DNA of 64,000 nt from Nereocystis luetkeana (GCA_031213475.1 JARUPZ010000013.1:8703338-8767337); one strand, 5' to 3'. Positions 1 through 11,600 are shown, counted from the first letter of the stretch. Notes: generated from the letters alone by a model not told the origin. Program-made: numbers and translations.

Positions 1-317
1 TTTGGGGAAACACGTACGCGTACGAGTATACGTTACAGTATCTTTCAATTTTCCGTTGTTTCATCACGGCAATTATTGACGTTAGTCATGTATAATTGAA
101 AAGTATGTTGACTTTATGGAACCGGGTTTTCGCTTTTTGTCGGTTCGTAGCTCATTGTTTTGCTGACATGGCTTGCACATCCCTCGGCAGTTGAAACCAG
201 TGCGTTCCTCAATACTAAATACCTGGTAGTACAAAAAAAAAATGTTTTTTTACCTGCGGACCTACGGATACGCCTGACTCACGATGTGAAGAGAATTGGG
301 CGTTAGCATCTAATCAG
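1..317. other. No recognised gene
   Basis: I see no coding frame, RNA gene or repeat family that I can place here. The stretch holds one TACCTGGTA nonamer at 220-228, one of about 25 copies scattered over the window. Confidence 0.5.
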
Positions 318-667
318 CCGGTCGCCCCGGTGGTTCAAGTGGTTAACCTCGAATTCTACTTGTTTGAGTCCTGGGTTCGAGCCCCAGGTGGGTCGGACTT
401 TGACTTTATTTGCAAAAAAAAAAAAAAAAAATGATTCAATTGTTGAGAGCGCCTTGCAGCGTGGGTAGGCACAATTCGATGCGAGTCGACGAGGGAAGAA
501 AAGGCTGAAATCTTCTCGCGATAAAAATGAAGGCACGTACCGTAGCGGGAAGGGGAGAGAAGAGCCTGCTATGTGACCCCGGATCTGAGTTACGAGTGGG
601 AAGGAGAGAGAGAAGAAGATGTGCGAAGATAATGAATGGGATTAGCAAAAAAAAAAAGAAAAAAAAG
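318..667 (+). mobile_element. SINE1 copy 1 (tRNA-derived SINE)
   Basis: The head reads like a tRNA. A box A (TGGTTCAAGTGG, 331-342) and a box B (GGTTCGAGCCC, 374-384) lie at the spacing of a pol III type 2 promoter. A body of about 230 bp without an ORF follows, ending in an A-rich tail (650-667). Three more copies with the same start (CCGGTCGCC) lie at 29112, 48815 and, inverted, 35485. No target duplication is visible. The T-rich reverse strand is open for short stretches, but these are not genes. Such elements are moved by LINE proteins; the partner cannot be named because the tail is plain A-rich. Confidence 0.85.
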
Positions 668-1369
668 TGTACCTGACAGTGGTGGACACATACGTAAATG
701 CAGCCTACCAGGTAAGAACAAGCAGCGATCGACGCCCACATGAAATAAGCATCCAAAATCCTACCAGGTATTCGGAAAAGGGAACTGAAAAAAAATCCGC
801 GGACTACAGCACTTAGTACGACACCAACACCCACTACCCAACGCACCCTGGACTGCTGCTGCTGTGTGGCGAGGTTGCTGGTTCGTGTTTTTTTTTTTTT
901 CAGTTTTCAATCAACCGGACAATATCATGTCCCCTGCATCCAAACTACCCCTAAAAAGAAATTATCCAAGACGTAGCAGTTGTAAAAATTACAATAATAC
1001 ACGTAAGAAAAACGTCTGCTTCAGAGATACAGCTGGAGTATGCCAGACGGACCTAGTGGACCTTATCACCTACCTGGTACTTGTGTAGGGCTTGTCTTGG
1101 GGCGCAAAAAAGGTTTGAGACACTGCCCAGGCATTTTTTAAAACCTAATAATGCCAAAAATAGGTAGGCACGTTTCAAGCAGATAATGGCACGTCATCCT
1201 TATTATACCAATTGTTTGCCTACCGGGTACCTTACTCGTTTCGCCTGCGGGGTGCCTACTTTCCGCATGGCTGTTAGCACCTGCGGCGCGTCTTTGGGGC
1301 TAAGGCCTGATTGTGTGTCTCAGCGCGAAACTGGTGTTTGTTTCGTAGCAGCGAGCTTAGATCTGTAGC
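668..1369. other. Unrecognised sequence with scattered TACCWGGTA sites
   Basis: No gene is recognised. TACCWGGTA nonamers occur at 706-714, 762-770 and 1071-1079. Confidence 0.5.
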
Positions 1370-1530
1370 CGTAACTCAGATTCGGGGTCCCAGAGTAGGC
1401 TCTTCTCCCTCCTCCCCACTCACTGCGGCTGTTGCCTTGCTGTTGACTTGCATATTGCGACGAGAATACCTCAGGCCTTTCATCCCTCCACGACTCGCGC
1501 CAAACTGCACTACGAGCCACCCCTACCGTG
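1370..1530 (-). mobile_element. Diverged SINE1-like body, inverted
   Basis: The reverse strand resembles the SINE1 body. It shares the order 'AACTCAGATtCGGGGTC', 'AGGCTCTTCTCC', a CGAGAA segment and 'CGACTCGC' with the inverted copy at 35131-35485. The tRNA-like head is not recognisable, so this is an old or related element. An alignment to the four SINE1 copies would settle it. Confidence 0.45.
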
Positions 1531-1964
1531 GGATGGCTCCTACATCTTACGCAGTTCTACATAATGAATGCCCGGAATTATCTTTGCACTCCATTGCGAT
1601 AGACCAGGTGAACACCGAAAATCATATCGGAATCGCACAATCAAAGTAGCCACTGCACAATAAAAACTCAAAAGACAACTGCTTTGAGCGAGACAACTAT
1701 TATTACATTGAACACGTTTTCGTGCGCACTGCGCTCAAACAATCAATTAACATCTGCGATATCAAGGGCAAGCGTTGTGTGACTCGAGCCGAGAGCACTC
1801 TCCACCAAGCGGCGGGGCAAGGAACAAAATAGAACACCTTCGGGGGCGGTGGCGCCTAGGCTTCGCAGCGGTGCCGAGAGCAGGGGTTTCTACGTGTCTA
1901 GGACCGTTTTTAACTACGCTATAAAAACTTGCCAAATTAAATTGGCAAAAAAGAAAGAAATTTG

Positions 1965-2530
1965 GGTGGCATGTTTAGGGAAATTTGCAAGGCTAGGTTC
2001 TGCAGGGTTTGTGGATTTAGGGTCAGGGTATGGGTGTCTTACAGAACTTACAGAAATTCCCGGTTAGGGTATAAAACCCTTACAGAACTCACAGAAGTCC
2101 CGGGTATTTGGACCCGGGCGTACCGAACTCACAGAAGTTCCGGTCAGGTATAAAAACGTCGTACCGGTACCCCGGGTATTATTGTGAAACCGGGCGTACA
2201 TAATTTACAGAAGTTCCGGGTACGGGTATGAAGGTCGTACATAGCTCATAGAAGTTCCGGGTACGGGTATAAAACCCTTACAGAACCCACAGAAGTTCCG
2301 GGTTCCGGGTCTTTTGGCACGTACGTACAGAACTCACAGAAGTTCCAGGCAGGTATGAATATCGTGTACCGGTACCCCGGGTATTGTGGCTCGGTCGCAC
2401 AGAACGTACAGAAGTTCCGGGTACGGGTATGAAGGTCGCGCAGAACACACAGAAGTTCCGCGTATTGTGACACTCACAGAAGTTCCAATTGTGGCTCGGG
2501 CGTACAGAATTCCCTGGTAAGTACCGACCT
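1965..2530 (+). repeat. Degenerate CAGAAGTTCCGGG minisatellite
   Basis: The core ACAGAAGTTCCGGGTA recurs about ten times with spacers of 25-60 bp holding CGGGTATGAAGGTCG or TACCCCGGGTATT. A second array of the same core lies at 8165-8480, so this is a dispersed minisatellite family. The short frames found on both strands come from the repeat and are not genes. Confidence 0.75.
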
Positions 2531-2601
2531 GAAGAGGGCGGAAAAACAACGAATTTACTGGTCAAACAAATACCAGGTACATAAAGTACATTTCGAAATA
2601 C

Positions 2602-2960
2602 TGTGTGTGTGTGTGTTCTTCACATTAAACCGTTCTTTCTACCCGTCGACATCCAGCACAACCAGTGTCCGTGCCGATTCTTCCATCCTAGAAGAGATAC
2701 AAGTTCTGTGGTCACAAAGCTACGCCACAGAGATACTACGTTGCCACGTGTGCAGTGTGAACTGCAGTGGGCAATGCAAAGCCATGTCATCATACTAGAT
2801 ACGACAGGCACGACATACGCAATCTATGAAATAGTGAAACGAAAAGAAACAATCAAAGAGAAAACAAAAACAAGGTAGACAAGTCGAAAAAGAAAAGAAG
2901 AAAAATGAAAGCAAAATCTAAGAGAAACAATCTGTCGTGCCCCTGCGATTGGAGCACTGC
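2602..2960 (-). mobile_element. LINE-B 3' tail copy 1 (5'-truncated)
   Basis: Read on the minus strand this matches the 3' UTR of the LINE-B copy at 32795-34842. It runs through GTCGTGCCTGTCGTATCTAG to the terminus GTTTAATGTGAAGAACACAC and a short (AC)n tail at 2602-2615. Related tails lie at 49263-49640 and at 54806-55012 plus 60487-60665. No coding part is left. The end TTAATGTGAAGAACA resembles the LINE-A and NAE ends (TTAATGTGAGAACAAC). Confidence 0.75.
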
Positions 2961-3429
2961 AAACATAACACACTATTATACCGGTAATACCGCATATATA
3001 TATATACCATGCACATACCATTGTAGCTCATTTCTGTTTATTCATAGCTAGCTGTCTATCACGATTTCCACGGTAAGGACCGTTCCAACATCATGGGAAC
3101 GACTTCCGCGGTAATTAATAGAGTTACCTCCCAAACTAAGGTACTTGTATGCCGTTCCACAAGAACAAAACCTTGTAATATTACTATTAATGATACTCCT
3201 GCAAGTACTTACAGCATTCAAATGGAAAGCAACTCGTTCCAAAACAGACAAAAATCAACTGAAATGAAGCCATGCCGATCACAAATACTAATTTATGTAT
3301 TCAAATATAATGTTACACACAGCGGTGTTGAGTGTCACCATCTAGGTTGTCGAATAAGAACACAGGCTAATACTAATCTACAGCAGCAGTAGTGCAGCTG
3401 CAGCAAGAACAGCAGCCCCCCCCCACCCA
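2961..3429. other. No recognised gene
   Basis: The stretch is AT-rich and holds no frame or repeat family I recognise. It has a short TA-rich run near 2995-3005. Confidence 0.4.
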
Positions 3430-3745
3430 GACTTCGTCAGCCCTTGTCCATGCCCATGTCTTGAGTAGTTGATGCCGCAGGGTTGTTCCGCACGTCAAAG
3501 GTGGCTTCAGCCGCCTGAAAGTCAGCGTCCTTCCCGGTGAACCGCGTTGAGAGACATGCCCGAATATCTTCCCCAGCGATCATGAGGATGGGCCCGTAAT
3601 CGGGGATGTATGTGCTCGAAGTTGGCCTTGAGGAACATCACCATCTCCACCCAGTACGTGTCTATACGACTCCGGTTTTGAACGAGGAGGTTACCGCAGG
3701 GACTGAAATCGCGCTAAACCGTCTGTGTATCAATCAGCGTGCGTT
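3430..3745 (-). pseudogene. hAT-type transposase C-terminal remnant
   Basis: The minus strand reads RDFSPCGNLLVQNRSRID followed by TYWVEMVMFLKANFEHIH. This fits the C-terminal dimerisation region of hAT transposases: an FS..G segment, an R.R segment, then a VE..FLK.N helix. One frame change later it continues as PDYGPILMIAGEDIRACLS and ends at a stop near 3438. A stop lies just upstream of RDFS and nothing upstream is recognisable, so only about 100 residues of a decayed copy remain. No terminal inverted repeats were identified. A profile search with the hAT C-terminal domain would test this. Confidence 0.55.
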
Positions 3746-3922
3746 GCTTCAGAGTTTTTGCATCGACGAAAACAAATCGAAAACGTTTTTGAACCACCCC
3801 CCCTCGACTACGGCCATTCGTGAAAAAAAGAAGAGTACGTGTACAGCAAGCAGTACATCTCATTACTATTTAACTATTGAATAATAAAAATATCAGAGTG
3901 CACGGGTGAAAAAACGAAACCT

Positions 3923-3953
3923 CTACGTACGTACGTACGTACGTACGTACGCG
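3923..3953. repeat. (ACGT)n microsatellite
   Basis: About seven uninterrupted ACGT units form a self-complementary simple repeat. The corresponding part of the other R18 copies has at most three units, near 37985 and 40130. Confidence 0.9.
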
Positions 3954-4781
3954 CGTCTCACACGTTGCACTCGTTGTGATACTATTAATAGTAATTGGTG
4001 GTAATGAGGCGCGACCTCGGTAATACCTGCAGTAGTAGTCATATCTGCGATGCATCACGCTGGGCGCATACGGATTATTTTGTATTGTGCTGAACGAACG
4101 AACACGAAGGAATATCTACCACGTACGGACTACTGAACTACTGTACGTCGTCGTGGGTGCATCCTCTCTCCTGCCTCTTGATATAATATTATGAAGAAGT
4201 ACTACTGGATTTGGTCGTGTGTATCCTGGTTTCCACCTCGAAATCCGGCAGAATAATTCGAAGACGAAATCTGCACGGCTGTACAGAACTTGTATCTCTC
4301 AGGGATTGAGGAATCGGCACGGACACTGCTGAGGTGCTGGATGTCGACGGGCAGAAAGAGTCAAGAACACAGAAAGTCAAGAACACACAACACTCGAGAT
4401 ATTTTGTCCAGCAGAGTGTTTTCTGGTTGAAATTCAGCCCAATAAAAATCTGCATCTCACATGTTTTGTCCAACGGAAAGAGCTTTTTTTTCGCAACAGG
4501 TGTCACCACAACTTTACTTGGACTGATGTACGACATCGACAGCAGCAGTGCGCCTCCCGCACCATAACAGCAGCAGCAGCACCAGTAGCAGTAGGTCACA
4601 CGAGGCCAGGGTCAGCGTCGCCGTACGCTCGGCTTGTCGGTCTAACCCTTGCACCCTTTGTACGCGCACATATACACATATGTACTACTGTAGTACGTAC
4701 CCTGCACTCGTTATTTTATATATTTCCTGCTTCCCACCTCGAGAGTCGGCATAATATTTTCGAGACGACAACACGAACATG

Positions 4782-5318
4782 GCATGCCCAAAAGAGCTTC
4801 TCGTAGCAGGTGCCACAACTACTACTGCAGCTGTGCATCATCTACATCAGGGCTTCTCCAGCAGCAGCAAAACAGCAGCAACAGCAGTAGCAGTAGGATC
4901 CACGAGGCCAGGGTCAGCGTCGCAGTACGCTCGGCTTGTGCCCTTTGTACACCGTACTCGATGTTGTGTGTGTGGTTCCTGATTCCACCCTCATAATTTG
5001 AAGACGAAATATCTACAACCTCTGATACGACATACATGTATCCGACAGAGGTTCTCGTAGCAGGTGCCACAACTACTACTGCAGCTGTGCATCATCTACA
5101 TCAGGGCTTCTCCAGCAGCAGCAAAACAGCAGCAACAGCAGTAGCAGTAGGATCCACGAGGCCAGGGTCAGCGTCGCAGTACGCTCGGCTTGTGCCCTTT
5201 GTACACCGTACTCGATGTTGTGTGTGTGGTTCCTGATTCCACCCTCATAATTTGAAGACGAAATATCTACAACCTCTGATACGACATACATGTATCCGAC
5301 AGAGGTTCTCGTAGCAGG
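4782..5318 (-). repeat. 254-bp tandem duplication inside R18 copy A
   Basis: The block starting near TGCCACAACTACTACTGCAG at 4811 recurs at 5065, and its start recurs again near 5319, a period of 254 bp. Copies B and C have one unit. The duplicated reading frames on both strands follow the duplication and show no protein family. Confidence 0.85.
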
Positions 5319-5524
5319 TGCCACCACTACTACTACTGACTGCTGTACAACTACAGCAGATCTTCTCCTGTTTCTCCGTCCCCTCGTCAGTAGGAGGGCA
5401 GGCCTGACAATATCACCTGCAGCACATGGCCCGAACGCTGCTGTGGACAGACAGGCGAAGTCTGCCTATGACTACTCGTAGTTGGGTTTCGTTAGCTCTT
5501 ACGTAGGTAGAAGAAAGCTAAAAA

Positions 5525-5735
5525 AACAAAGCCGTCTGCCTGCTGTGGACAGGCCCAGTCTGCCTGCTGTTGAGTGGTGCGGACAGGCTCAATCTTCCTG
5601 CTGTGGATAGGCCCAGTCTGCCTGCTGTGGACAGGCCCAGCCTGCCTGCTGTGGACAAGCATAGTCTGCCTGCTGTGGGCAGGCACCGTGTGCATGCTGT
5701 GGACAGGCACAGTCTGCCTGCTGTCTGCTGCCGTT
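5525..5735 (-). repeat. 24-bp minisatellite in R18 copy A
   Basis: About eight variants of a 24-bp unit containing TGCCTGCTGTGGACAGGC are seen. The unit length is a multiple of three and it has no stops, so several frames stay open over the array. These frames are artefacts of the repeat. Matching arrays lie at 37725-37945 and 39880-40085. Confidence 0.85.
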
Positions 5736-5996
5736 GGCACATCACATGCACAAAAACCGTTATGATTTTGTATTTTGAACACGGCCCAGCGCAGACATGC
5801 CTACACACGTTGCCGCACCTAGCTCGACGAAATGTGAACGATTTTTCACCCCACCAGGACGAGAAGTGTCTTGCGTGTGTGTGCGTGCACAGAGCCCGCC
5901 GGGACTGGATATGGTGGCGTGTGCGTCGAGCGCGGTGGTGAAAGGTGGACCCAAAAAATGTTGAAATACACACACCAACTCACACACACACACCCA

Positions 5997-6680
5997 GGAA
6001 GACGGTGCACGGAGACCCATGATCTGCGCGCACACTATCATCACGAGAGAAGCGGTCATAGTTTGTTTTTTCCTGGTATTGTTTTTCACGAGGCAGAATA
6101 GTATCCACCGGTACTTGTTATTATAACGTCGTCACTGGTCTTCGTAGTTTAACGAGTTGTATACCCTTCATGGGGAATAACGTACGCAATTATCAGGGGC
6201 GTGGTATCATAACTGTGCTGCACCTTTTTGTGTCTGACAATCCAGGAAGAGATAGCGATCGCTGATATTCGTGTGGTAGTAAGGTTCGATTGCTCCTTTT
6301 TTCACTGCATATCCGCGAGTCTTCACTCTGACAGCACTCCAGATAGCCGGCAGGCGTGTTCTTTCGTTTTCACGACTACCGTGCGTTTCGTACGGTGCAG
6401 GCAGCACTTCAGACAGCATCCGCTGTGGTCAGCAGCCACGAGTTGGTTAGTGGTGGCAACGGGGGTACTCTTGTGTTATAGTTGAGAGGATATACCCGTG
6501 GCCATGTTAGTTCAGTTTGCACATTGGTTTTAGCTCGTGTGCGCTTTCTTCGTCTCGTGTATTCCGAGACAGACGAAATTTCGGGGGGGTTTTTCGTTTT
6601 TCGGATCCTCCTAGGGCTCCAGCACCTTTTGTGTGACCACGGACTCCTTCGTCAGAGAGTTATTGTGAGAACAACAACAT
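5997..6680 (+). mobile_element. NAE copy 1 (5'-truncated, LINE-tailed, non-autonomous)
   Basis: This matches the 3' half of the fuller copies at 27344-28613 and 60958-62222, starting at their GACGGTGCACGGAGACCCAT block. It ends in GAGAGTTATTGTGAGAACAACAAC. It abuts R18 copy A, as expected of 5' truncation on insertion. No ORF is shared by the copies. The last roughly 50 bp resemble the LINE-A end (gaCCACGGACT, then GTTAATGTGAGAACAAC), so LINE-A proteins probably mobilise it. Confidence 0.75.
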
Positions 6681-6731
6681 GTTACAGCACCAACACCCAC
6701 ACCCACACCCACACGCACACACATACATACA

Positions 6732-6842
6732 GAAAGAATCAAAACAGGCACCCTACCCTCGTACCCAAGCCGTCCTGAAAAGGCTTTTTTTTCTTTGGTT
6801 AAAATACCAAGTATAAAAAGGCTCGCTTCGCTCGCTCGCCTC
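6732..6842 (-). repeat. Short hairpin-rich element, copy 1
   Basis: About 110 bp that recur at 37334-37447 and 39354-39462. The sense strand starts GAGGCGAGCGAGCGAAGCGA, holds a CTTGGTT...AACCAAG hairpin and ends near TTTTGATTTTTTCT. Each copy is followed by a simple repeat or a LINE tail. The type of element is unknown. A very small Helitron-like or SINE-like unit is possible but not shown. Confidence 0.55.
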
Positions 6843-6902
6843 ATTATTATTGTATTATATCTATACGCATAAACCAGGTATATAGGATATATGTGCTTCG
6901 AT

Positions 6903-7872
6903 GTTGTTGTTTGTTGTTGTTCTCACATTAACTCACAATTCAATGCAGTCCGTGGTCGCAGGACAGGCTCCAATAACTCTGGAGTGGAAGAAATACCTCA
7001 AATAAAAACAGAGGCAAAAAAACAAGCATACGCACTCCACCACTGCGGACACCAGGGAAGCAAAAAGGAGACTATTAATAGCAGACAAAAACCTAAAAAA
7101 AGAAGATGAAGCTAAGCAAAACGAAAACAAAAACAAAACAAAAACAGACGCAGATAGCAAAACGCAAAAAAAAGGCAAAACGGACCATACTAACAAAGAC
7201 ACAAAGAGGTACAAACGGGAATGAAAGAAAAATGAAAAAAAAAGAAGGGACAAAAAAGCGATAATCACGGGCGGGGGGGAAAGAAAATACCAAAGGCAGG
7301 CACTGGAGCATACAGACACGCAAAGTTGCCCAGATGGCACCATGCTAGTTACTTGGGTCCCAAAGAAAGGAGTGCATCATGACGATGATGGCCATAACCA
7401 GGCTTCAGTCTGTTGGGCAGACCGCCTCCCCTCCCCCCCCCCGCCATTCCCCCTCGTCCCCCTTTCGCCCCCCCCCTCTTCCCTGCCTGCACACTCGCGT
7501 TGGCGTCAACGGCTGTGGTCGTGGTTGCAGCTATTCTATGCCGTTCTGCCGATGCCTCCTTCTCATCTGTATGCCATTTCCGCATGAAGGCCTCCGCCCC
7601 TTCCTCGACCCGTTGGAACCATCTGCCGGCTTTCTGTGCTGCCTCGCGCCACCCTTCGAGCTTGATGCCGAACTCCTTGAGGTCCTCCTCAAGGTACCTC
7701 ATCCAGTCCCACTCCTGTCCTCCGGAGTAACCCTTACCCCCTACCATCTCCCCAAACATCACCCTCTTCGGCAGACGCTCCTCTCCCATTCGTGTCACAA
7801 AGCCCGCAAACAAGAGCCTACGTCTGCGTACCGTCGTCTCAACGCCTTCAGATGTTGTCCTGAGAAGTGCTT
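6903..7872 (-). mobile_element. LINE-A copy 1 (strongly 5'-truncated)
   Basis: Read on the minus strand this is the end of the LINE-A RT frame (about 7349-7870), a T-rich 3' UTR and a terminus GAGTTAATGTGAGAACAACA. It matches copy 2 (8482-10990) nearly base for base until about 7872, where it breaks off within the ALLRTTSE part of the C-terminal region. No RT core is left. Confidence 0.85.
7349..7870 (-). pseudogene. LINE-A RT C-terminal fragment
   Basis: The frame encodes the last 170 or so residues of the LINE-A protein ([20 protein letters not shown] onward, then a Gly/Arg-rich end). It is almost identical to the tail of the frame at 8951-10987. It lacks the catalytic RT motifs and would not be active. 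The frame runs on upstream into unrelated sequence before 7972, which is not part of the gene. Confidence 0.8.
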
Positions 7873-8164
7873 CGATGTATAAACATACGACGTATGTACG
7901 AGCTGTAATTTTAGTCATTTTGTTTTTGGTGTGTGTGTCACTGATGAGACATGATGTCAGAATGCATAACATAACTCCCCAACAAAGATGTCGGGAGACT
8001 TGTCAAGCAAGGCAAAACAGGCTCTAACAAGGGTGTAGAGCCGAATTGTTTTTACACTAAAACCTAGTAGTTTGGTGTCAGTCACGGCATGTCAAGGCAA
8101 AGCTGCTGTCTTCCAAGGGTTGAAAGCCCTGTCTCCCAACATATTTGCTCCTCAACGCCCTCCT

Positions 8165-8480
8165 CATTTGTACCGGCATCCCCGGGTGTTGTGCCGAGGG
8201 TATACCCTTACCCCGGGTATTGTGCCGAAGGACTTACAGAACTTTCAGAAGTTCCGGGTATGGGTATCAAACACTTACAGAACTCACAGTAGTTCCGGGT
8301 ATGTGGCACGGGAGTACGGATCACACAGAAGTTCCGGGCAGGTACAAAAACGTTGTACAGGTACCCCGGGTATCGTGAAACGGGGCATACAGAATTTACA
8401 GAAGTTCCGTGTACGGGTACGAAGGTCGTACAGAAATCAGAGAAGTTATCTGTAGGGGGTTTCCCGGGTAAAAACCCCAT
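8165..8480 (+). repeat. CAGAAGTTCCGGGTA minisatellite, second array
   Basis: Six or so copies of the ACAGAAGTTCCGGGTA core, with TACCCCGGGTATTGTG spacers, match the array at 1965-2530. The array stops where the LINE-A (AAC)n tail begins. Confidence 0.75.
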
Positions 8481-8481
8481 A

Positions 8482-8483
8482 TA

Positions 8484-8517
<34 letters not shown>

Positions 8518-10990
8518 CTCACATTAACTCACAATTCAATGCAGTCCGTGGTCGCAGGACAGGCTCCAATAACTCTGGAGTGGAAGAAATACCTCAAGTA
8601 AAAACAGAGGCAAAAAAACAAAAAACAAGCATACGCACTCCACCACTGCGGACACCAGGGAAGCAAAAAGGAGACTATTAATAGCAGACAAAAACCTAAA
8701 AAAAGAAGATGAAGCGAAGCAAAACAAAAACAAAAACAAAACTAAAGCAGACGCAGATAGCAAAACGCAAAAAAAAGGCAAAACGGGCCATACTAACAAA
8801 GACACAAAGAGGTACAAACGGGAATGAAAGAAAAATGAAAAAAAAGAAGGGACAAAAAAGCGATAATCACGGGCGGGGGGGAAAGAAAATACCAAAGGCA
8901 GGCACTGGAGCATACAGACACGCAAAGTTGCCCAGATGGCACCATGCTAGTTACTTGGGTCCCAAAGAAAGGAGTGCATCATGACGATGATGGCCATAAC
9001 CAGGCTTCAGTCTGTTGGGCAGACCGCCTCCCCTCCCCCCCCCCCCGCCATTCCCCCTCGTCCCCCTTTCGCCCCCCCCCTCTTCCCTGCCATTCTGCAC
9101 ACTCGCGTTGGCGTCAACGGCTGTGGTCGTGGTTGCAGTTGCAGCTATGCTATGCCGTTCTGCCGATGCCTCCCTCTCATATTTATGCCATTTCCGCATA
9201 AAGGCCTCCGCCCCTTCCTCGACCCGTCGGAACCATCTGCCGGCCTTCTGTGCTGCCTCGCGCCACCCTTCGAGCTTGATGCCGAACTCCTTGAGGTCCT
9301 CCTCAAGGTACCTCATCCAGTCCCACTCCTGTCCTCCGGAGTAACCCTTACCCCCAACCATCTCCCCAAACATCACCCTCTTCGGCAGACGCTCCTCTCC
9401 CATTCGTGTCACAAAGCCCGCAAACAAGAGCCTACGTCTGCGTACCGTCGTCTCAACGCTTTCAGATGTTGTCCTGAGAAGCGCGCTAGCATAGGATAGA
9501 ATGTGGTCTTCGCGCTTTCGTTTTCGCCACCCGATGCATCGGAGGAGCATCTTGTGGTGGACCTCCCGTAGCCTACCGTAATCAGTCTTGCTCGGGCTCC
9601 AAGTAACGCAACCGTAGAGCAACGTTTCGATCACCTCGGCTCTCAGCATTCGCACCTTCAGGCGTAGGCGCACACCCGGGCGGTCATAAATTTCCATCTT
9701 ATACCGTCCGAAGCATGCCCATGCCCTCTGGAGTCGACGCGTTACCTCGACACTTCTGCCCGTCCAATCTGCGCTGATAGCCCCGCCCAGATACACAAAC
9801 TCGGTCGTTTGTTTGCACACTTGGCCGGCGGCGGTGACGGTGAACGGCACGTTCCCCCTATCTTTCGTTTGCAGACACATTATCTCCGTCTTGGCCTCCG
9901 AGACCGTCAGGCCGAAAGCGGCACATGCAGACACGATCACCGTCATCATCCTCTCCAGGCCGTTGGGTGATCTCGATACTATGCCTGCATCGTCGGCATA
10001 GAGCATAGCCCACAGTGTCTGGGCCTCTTTATCATTCCCCTGTCCGTCGGCGTGCCCGACCCGTGCCTTCCCCCTCTTCTTTTTCTTCTTCTCCTGCTTT
10101 TGTTGGAGTTGCGCCAAGCTGTCCGTGATGGCTTTATCAGCAGCGAAACGTTTCTCCGCCACACGCAGCACCGCTGTAAAAAACATGTTGAACAACAATG
10201 GCGCGAGCACACACCCTTGCCGTAGGCCCTGTTTCACGTCGAACATATCTGAGCACTCGCCGTCATCCAGCCGCACGCATGCTCGCATGCCGTCGTGGAA
10301 TTGGCGGATAACGGTGAGCATTCTAGGTGGCACCCCAAAGCGAGCCAAGACAGCCCACAGGAGGGTTCGGTCGACGGAGTCGTAGGCTTTGGTGAGGTCG
10401 ACAAAGCACATGAAGAGCGGAGTGTCCTTCTTCCTTGCCAATTCCTGCAAGCGTCGCACCACGAACATCATGTCGACCGTCGATCGTTCGGGCCTAAAGC
10501 CACACTGCTCCTCCGGCAGGATGCCTTCCCGTTCGCAATAGTCGCTGAGTCGGCGCGCGATGACTTTGAGGAGCACTTTGCCGGCATGCGCGACTAGGGA
10601 AATGCCACGATAGTTACCACACTCCGTCCTGTCTTTCTTCTTGTGCAGCACCTTAATCGTTGCATCCTTCCATTGCTGCGGCACGACCCCTCCCCTCCAC
10701 ACAGCGACGATAATCTCGTAAAAGCTTCCCAAGGTGTCCGAGTCTCCCTCGTCGGCCAGGACCTTCAGAAGTTCAGCTGGGAGGCCATCAGGCCCAACCG
10801 CCTTGCGGTTCGCCATCGCCCTGATCGCGTCTTCCACCTCGTATCTAGACGGGACGTCGTCCAGCGGACTGCACGAGGGCCAGACCTTGAGCTCATCGAC
10901 GATAGTCGGATCGAGGGTCGATGACCTTGTGTTTAGCAGCTTATGGAACCACCTTACCCATCGTTCCCGGATGAGGCAATGTATGGTTCA
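8482..10990 (-). mobile_element. LINE-A copy 2 (non-LTR retrotransposon)
   Basis: The minus strand carries a long RT frame (8951-10987), a 3' UTR of about 470 bp and a terminus GTTAATGTGAGAACAACAAC extended as (AAC)n at 8484-8517. The 5' end breaks at about 10990, just upstream of the pre-RT segment [13 protein letters not shown]. No endonuclease domain or ORF1 is present, which is the usual result of 5' truncation. Three further tails of the family lie at 6903, 28758 and 39466, all in the same orientation. Confidence 0.9.
8951..10987 (-). CDS. Non-LTR retrotransposon reverse transcriptase (5'-truncated frame)
   Basis: The frame is open for about 678 codons without a natural start. Visible RT motifs in order are: [11 protein letters not shown]; the [16 protein letters not shown] block; motif A with the catalytic Asp ([18 protein letters not shown]); motif B ([16 protein letters not shown]); and motif C ([11 protein letters not shown]). 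A Lys-rich insertion lies between B and C. The thumb and C-terminal region ([20 protein letters not shown]) and a Gly-rich end follow. In complete LINEs this protein primes cDNA synthesis at nicked target DNA. The endonuclease part is missing here, so this copy is not autonomous even though its RT core looks intact. Confidence 0.9.
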   Translation of the reverse strand, partial: TIHCLIRERWVRWFHKLLNTRSSTLDPTIVDELKVWPSCSPLDDVPSRYEVEDAIRAMANRKAVGPDGLPAELLKVLADEGDSDTLGSFYEIIVAVWRGGVVPQQWKDATIKVLHKKKDRTECGNYRGISLVAHAGKVLLKVIARRLSDYCEREGILPEEQCGFRPERSTVDMMFVVRRLQELARKKDTPLFMCFVDLTKAYDSVDRTLLWAVLARFGVPPRMLTVIRQFHDGMRACVRLDDGECSDMFDVKQGLRQGCVLAPLLFNMFFTAVLRVAEKRFAADKAITDSLAQLQQKQEKKKKKRGKARVGHADGQGNDKEAQTLWAMLYADDAGIVSRSPNGLERMMTVIVSACAAFGLTVSEAKTEIMCLQTKDRGNVPFTVTAAGQVCKQTTEFVYLGGAISADWTGRSVEVTRRLQRAWACFGRYKMEIYDRPGVRLRLKVRMLRAEVIETLLYGCVTWSPSKTDYGRLREVHHKMLLRCIGWRKRKREDHILSYASALLRTTSESVETTVRRRRLLFAGFVTRMGEERLPKRVMFGEMVGGKGYSGGQEWDWMRYLEEDLKEFGIKLEGWREAAQKAGRWFRRVEEGAEAFMRKWHKYEREASAERHSIAATATTTTAVDANASVQNGREEGGGERGTRGNGGGGGRGGGLPNRLKPGYGHHRHDALLSLGPK

Positions 10991-11041
10991 GTAGGTACCC
11001 TATAGAACATAACCTTGGAAATTTGGGTTATCCAGTTTTAA

Positions 11042-11434
11042 CAGACAAATCGGAAAAATGGGAACGAAACAAAAAATGAGAACGGACGTTTTTTTTAGAA
11101 AGCAAACCAATTGTGTACAACTCCAAAAAAGAAAGTTGACAGTCCTGTGGGGCTGTACCGCAGCCTTCGAATGAGCTGTCGCTCAGGCTGGAAGTCCTCG
11201 GCATCGCCGCGGTAGCCAGCATCTAGAGAAATCACAATAGAGCCAGCGTATATCGCTTTTTGCGCCCACCCGAAGGCACGAGATTGAGCATGACCGTTCT
11301 GATGAGCTCCTCTCACAGGGCTGGCCAAGGGGTTTCGCAGGATCATTTTGGTTATCTGATACACCACATGGTTCTTCTGGAGATACGGCTTGGTTCTCAT
11401 TTTAGGCTTCGTTCCCATTTTTTCGATTTGTCTG
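11042..11434. mobile_element. TIR element, about 393 bp, unclassified
   Basis: The left end (CAGACAAATCGGAAAAATGG, then GAACG and ATGAGAAC) is the inverted repeat of the right end over about 45 bp with a few mismatches. A long minus-strand frame crosses it (within 11095-11862) but matches no family I know. No clear target duplication is visible at the borders, so the superfamily is open. Confidence 0.55.
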
Positions 11435-11600
11435 CTTTTTGCTAGAACCTTGCCAAATGAAATAGGAAGGGCCGCTCTTAACGGGGGCAAAATAATCAAA
11501 AAAACTAACGAAATAAAAAAGCGAAGAGCAGAACTAAAGAGGACGTGAGTTTTGTTTGTCGAATTGAAAAAAAAGTAGAGACCCGATACCTCCGTTTTCT

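Larger units (their letters stand above)
4020..5995 (-). mobile_element. R18 repeat, copy A (inverted)
   Basis: This roughly 1.9-kb segment is the reverse complement of 37455-39250 (copy B) and 39625-41371 (copy C). The shared order on the R18 sense strand is: a block beginning GTGTGTGGATTCAACATTT; a 24-bp minisatellite; CAGCAG- and CTGCTG-rich blocks; a block like the LINE-B tail (GTCGACATCCAGCACC); and a closing block ending near GCATCGCAGATATGACTAC. No conserved ORF runs through all copies, so it appears non-coding and possibly non-autonomous. Copy A differs by a 254-bp internal duplication. Confidence 0.75.

Noticed and set aside
331-394. A functional tRNA gene in the SINE1 head
   Set aside because: The boxes A and B are present, but the sequence recurs four times with an identical non-tRNA body and A-rich tail, and no good cloverleaf acceptor pairing is seen.
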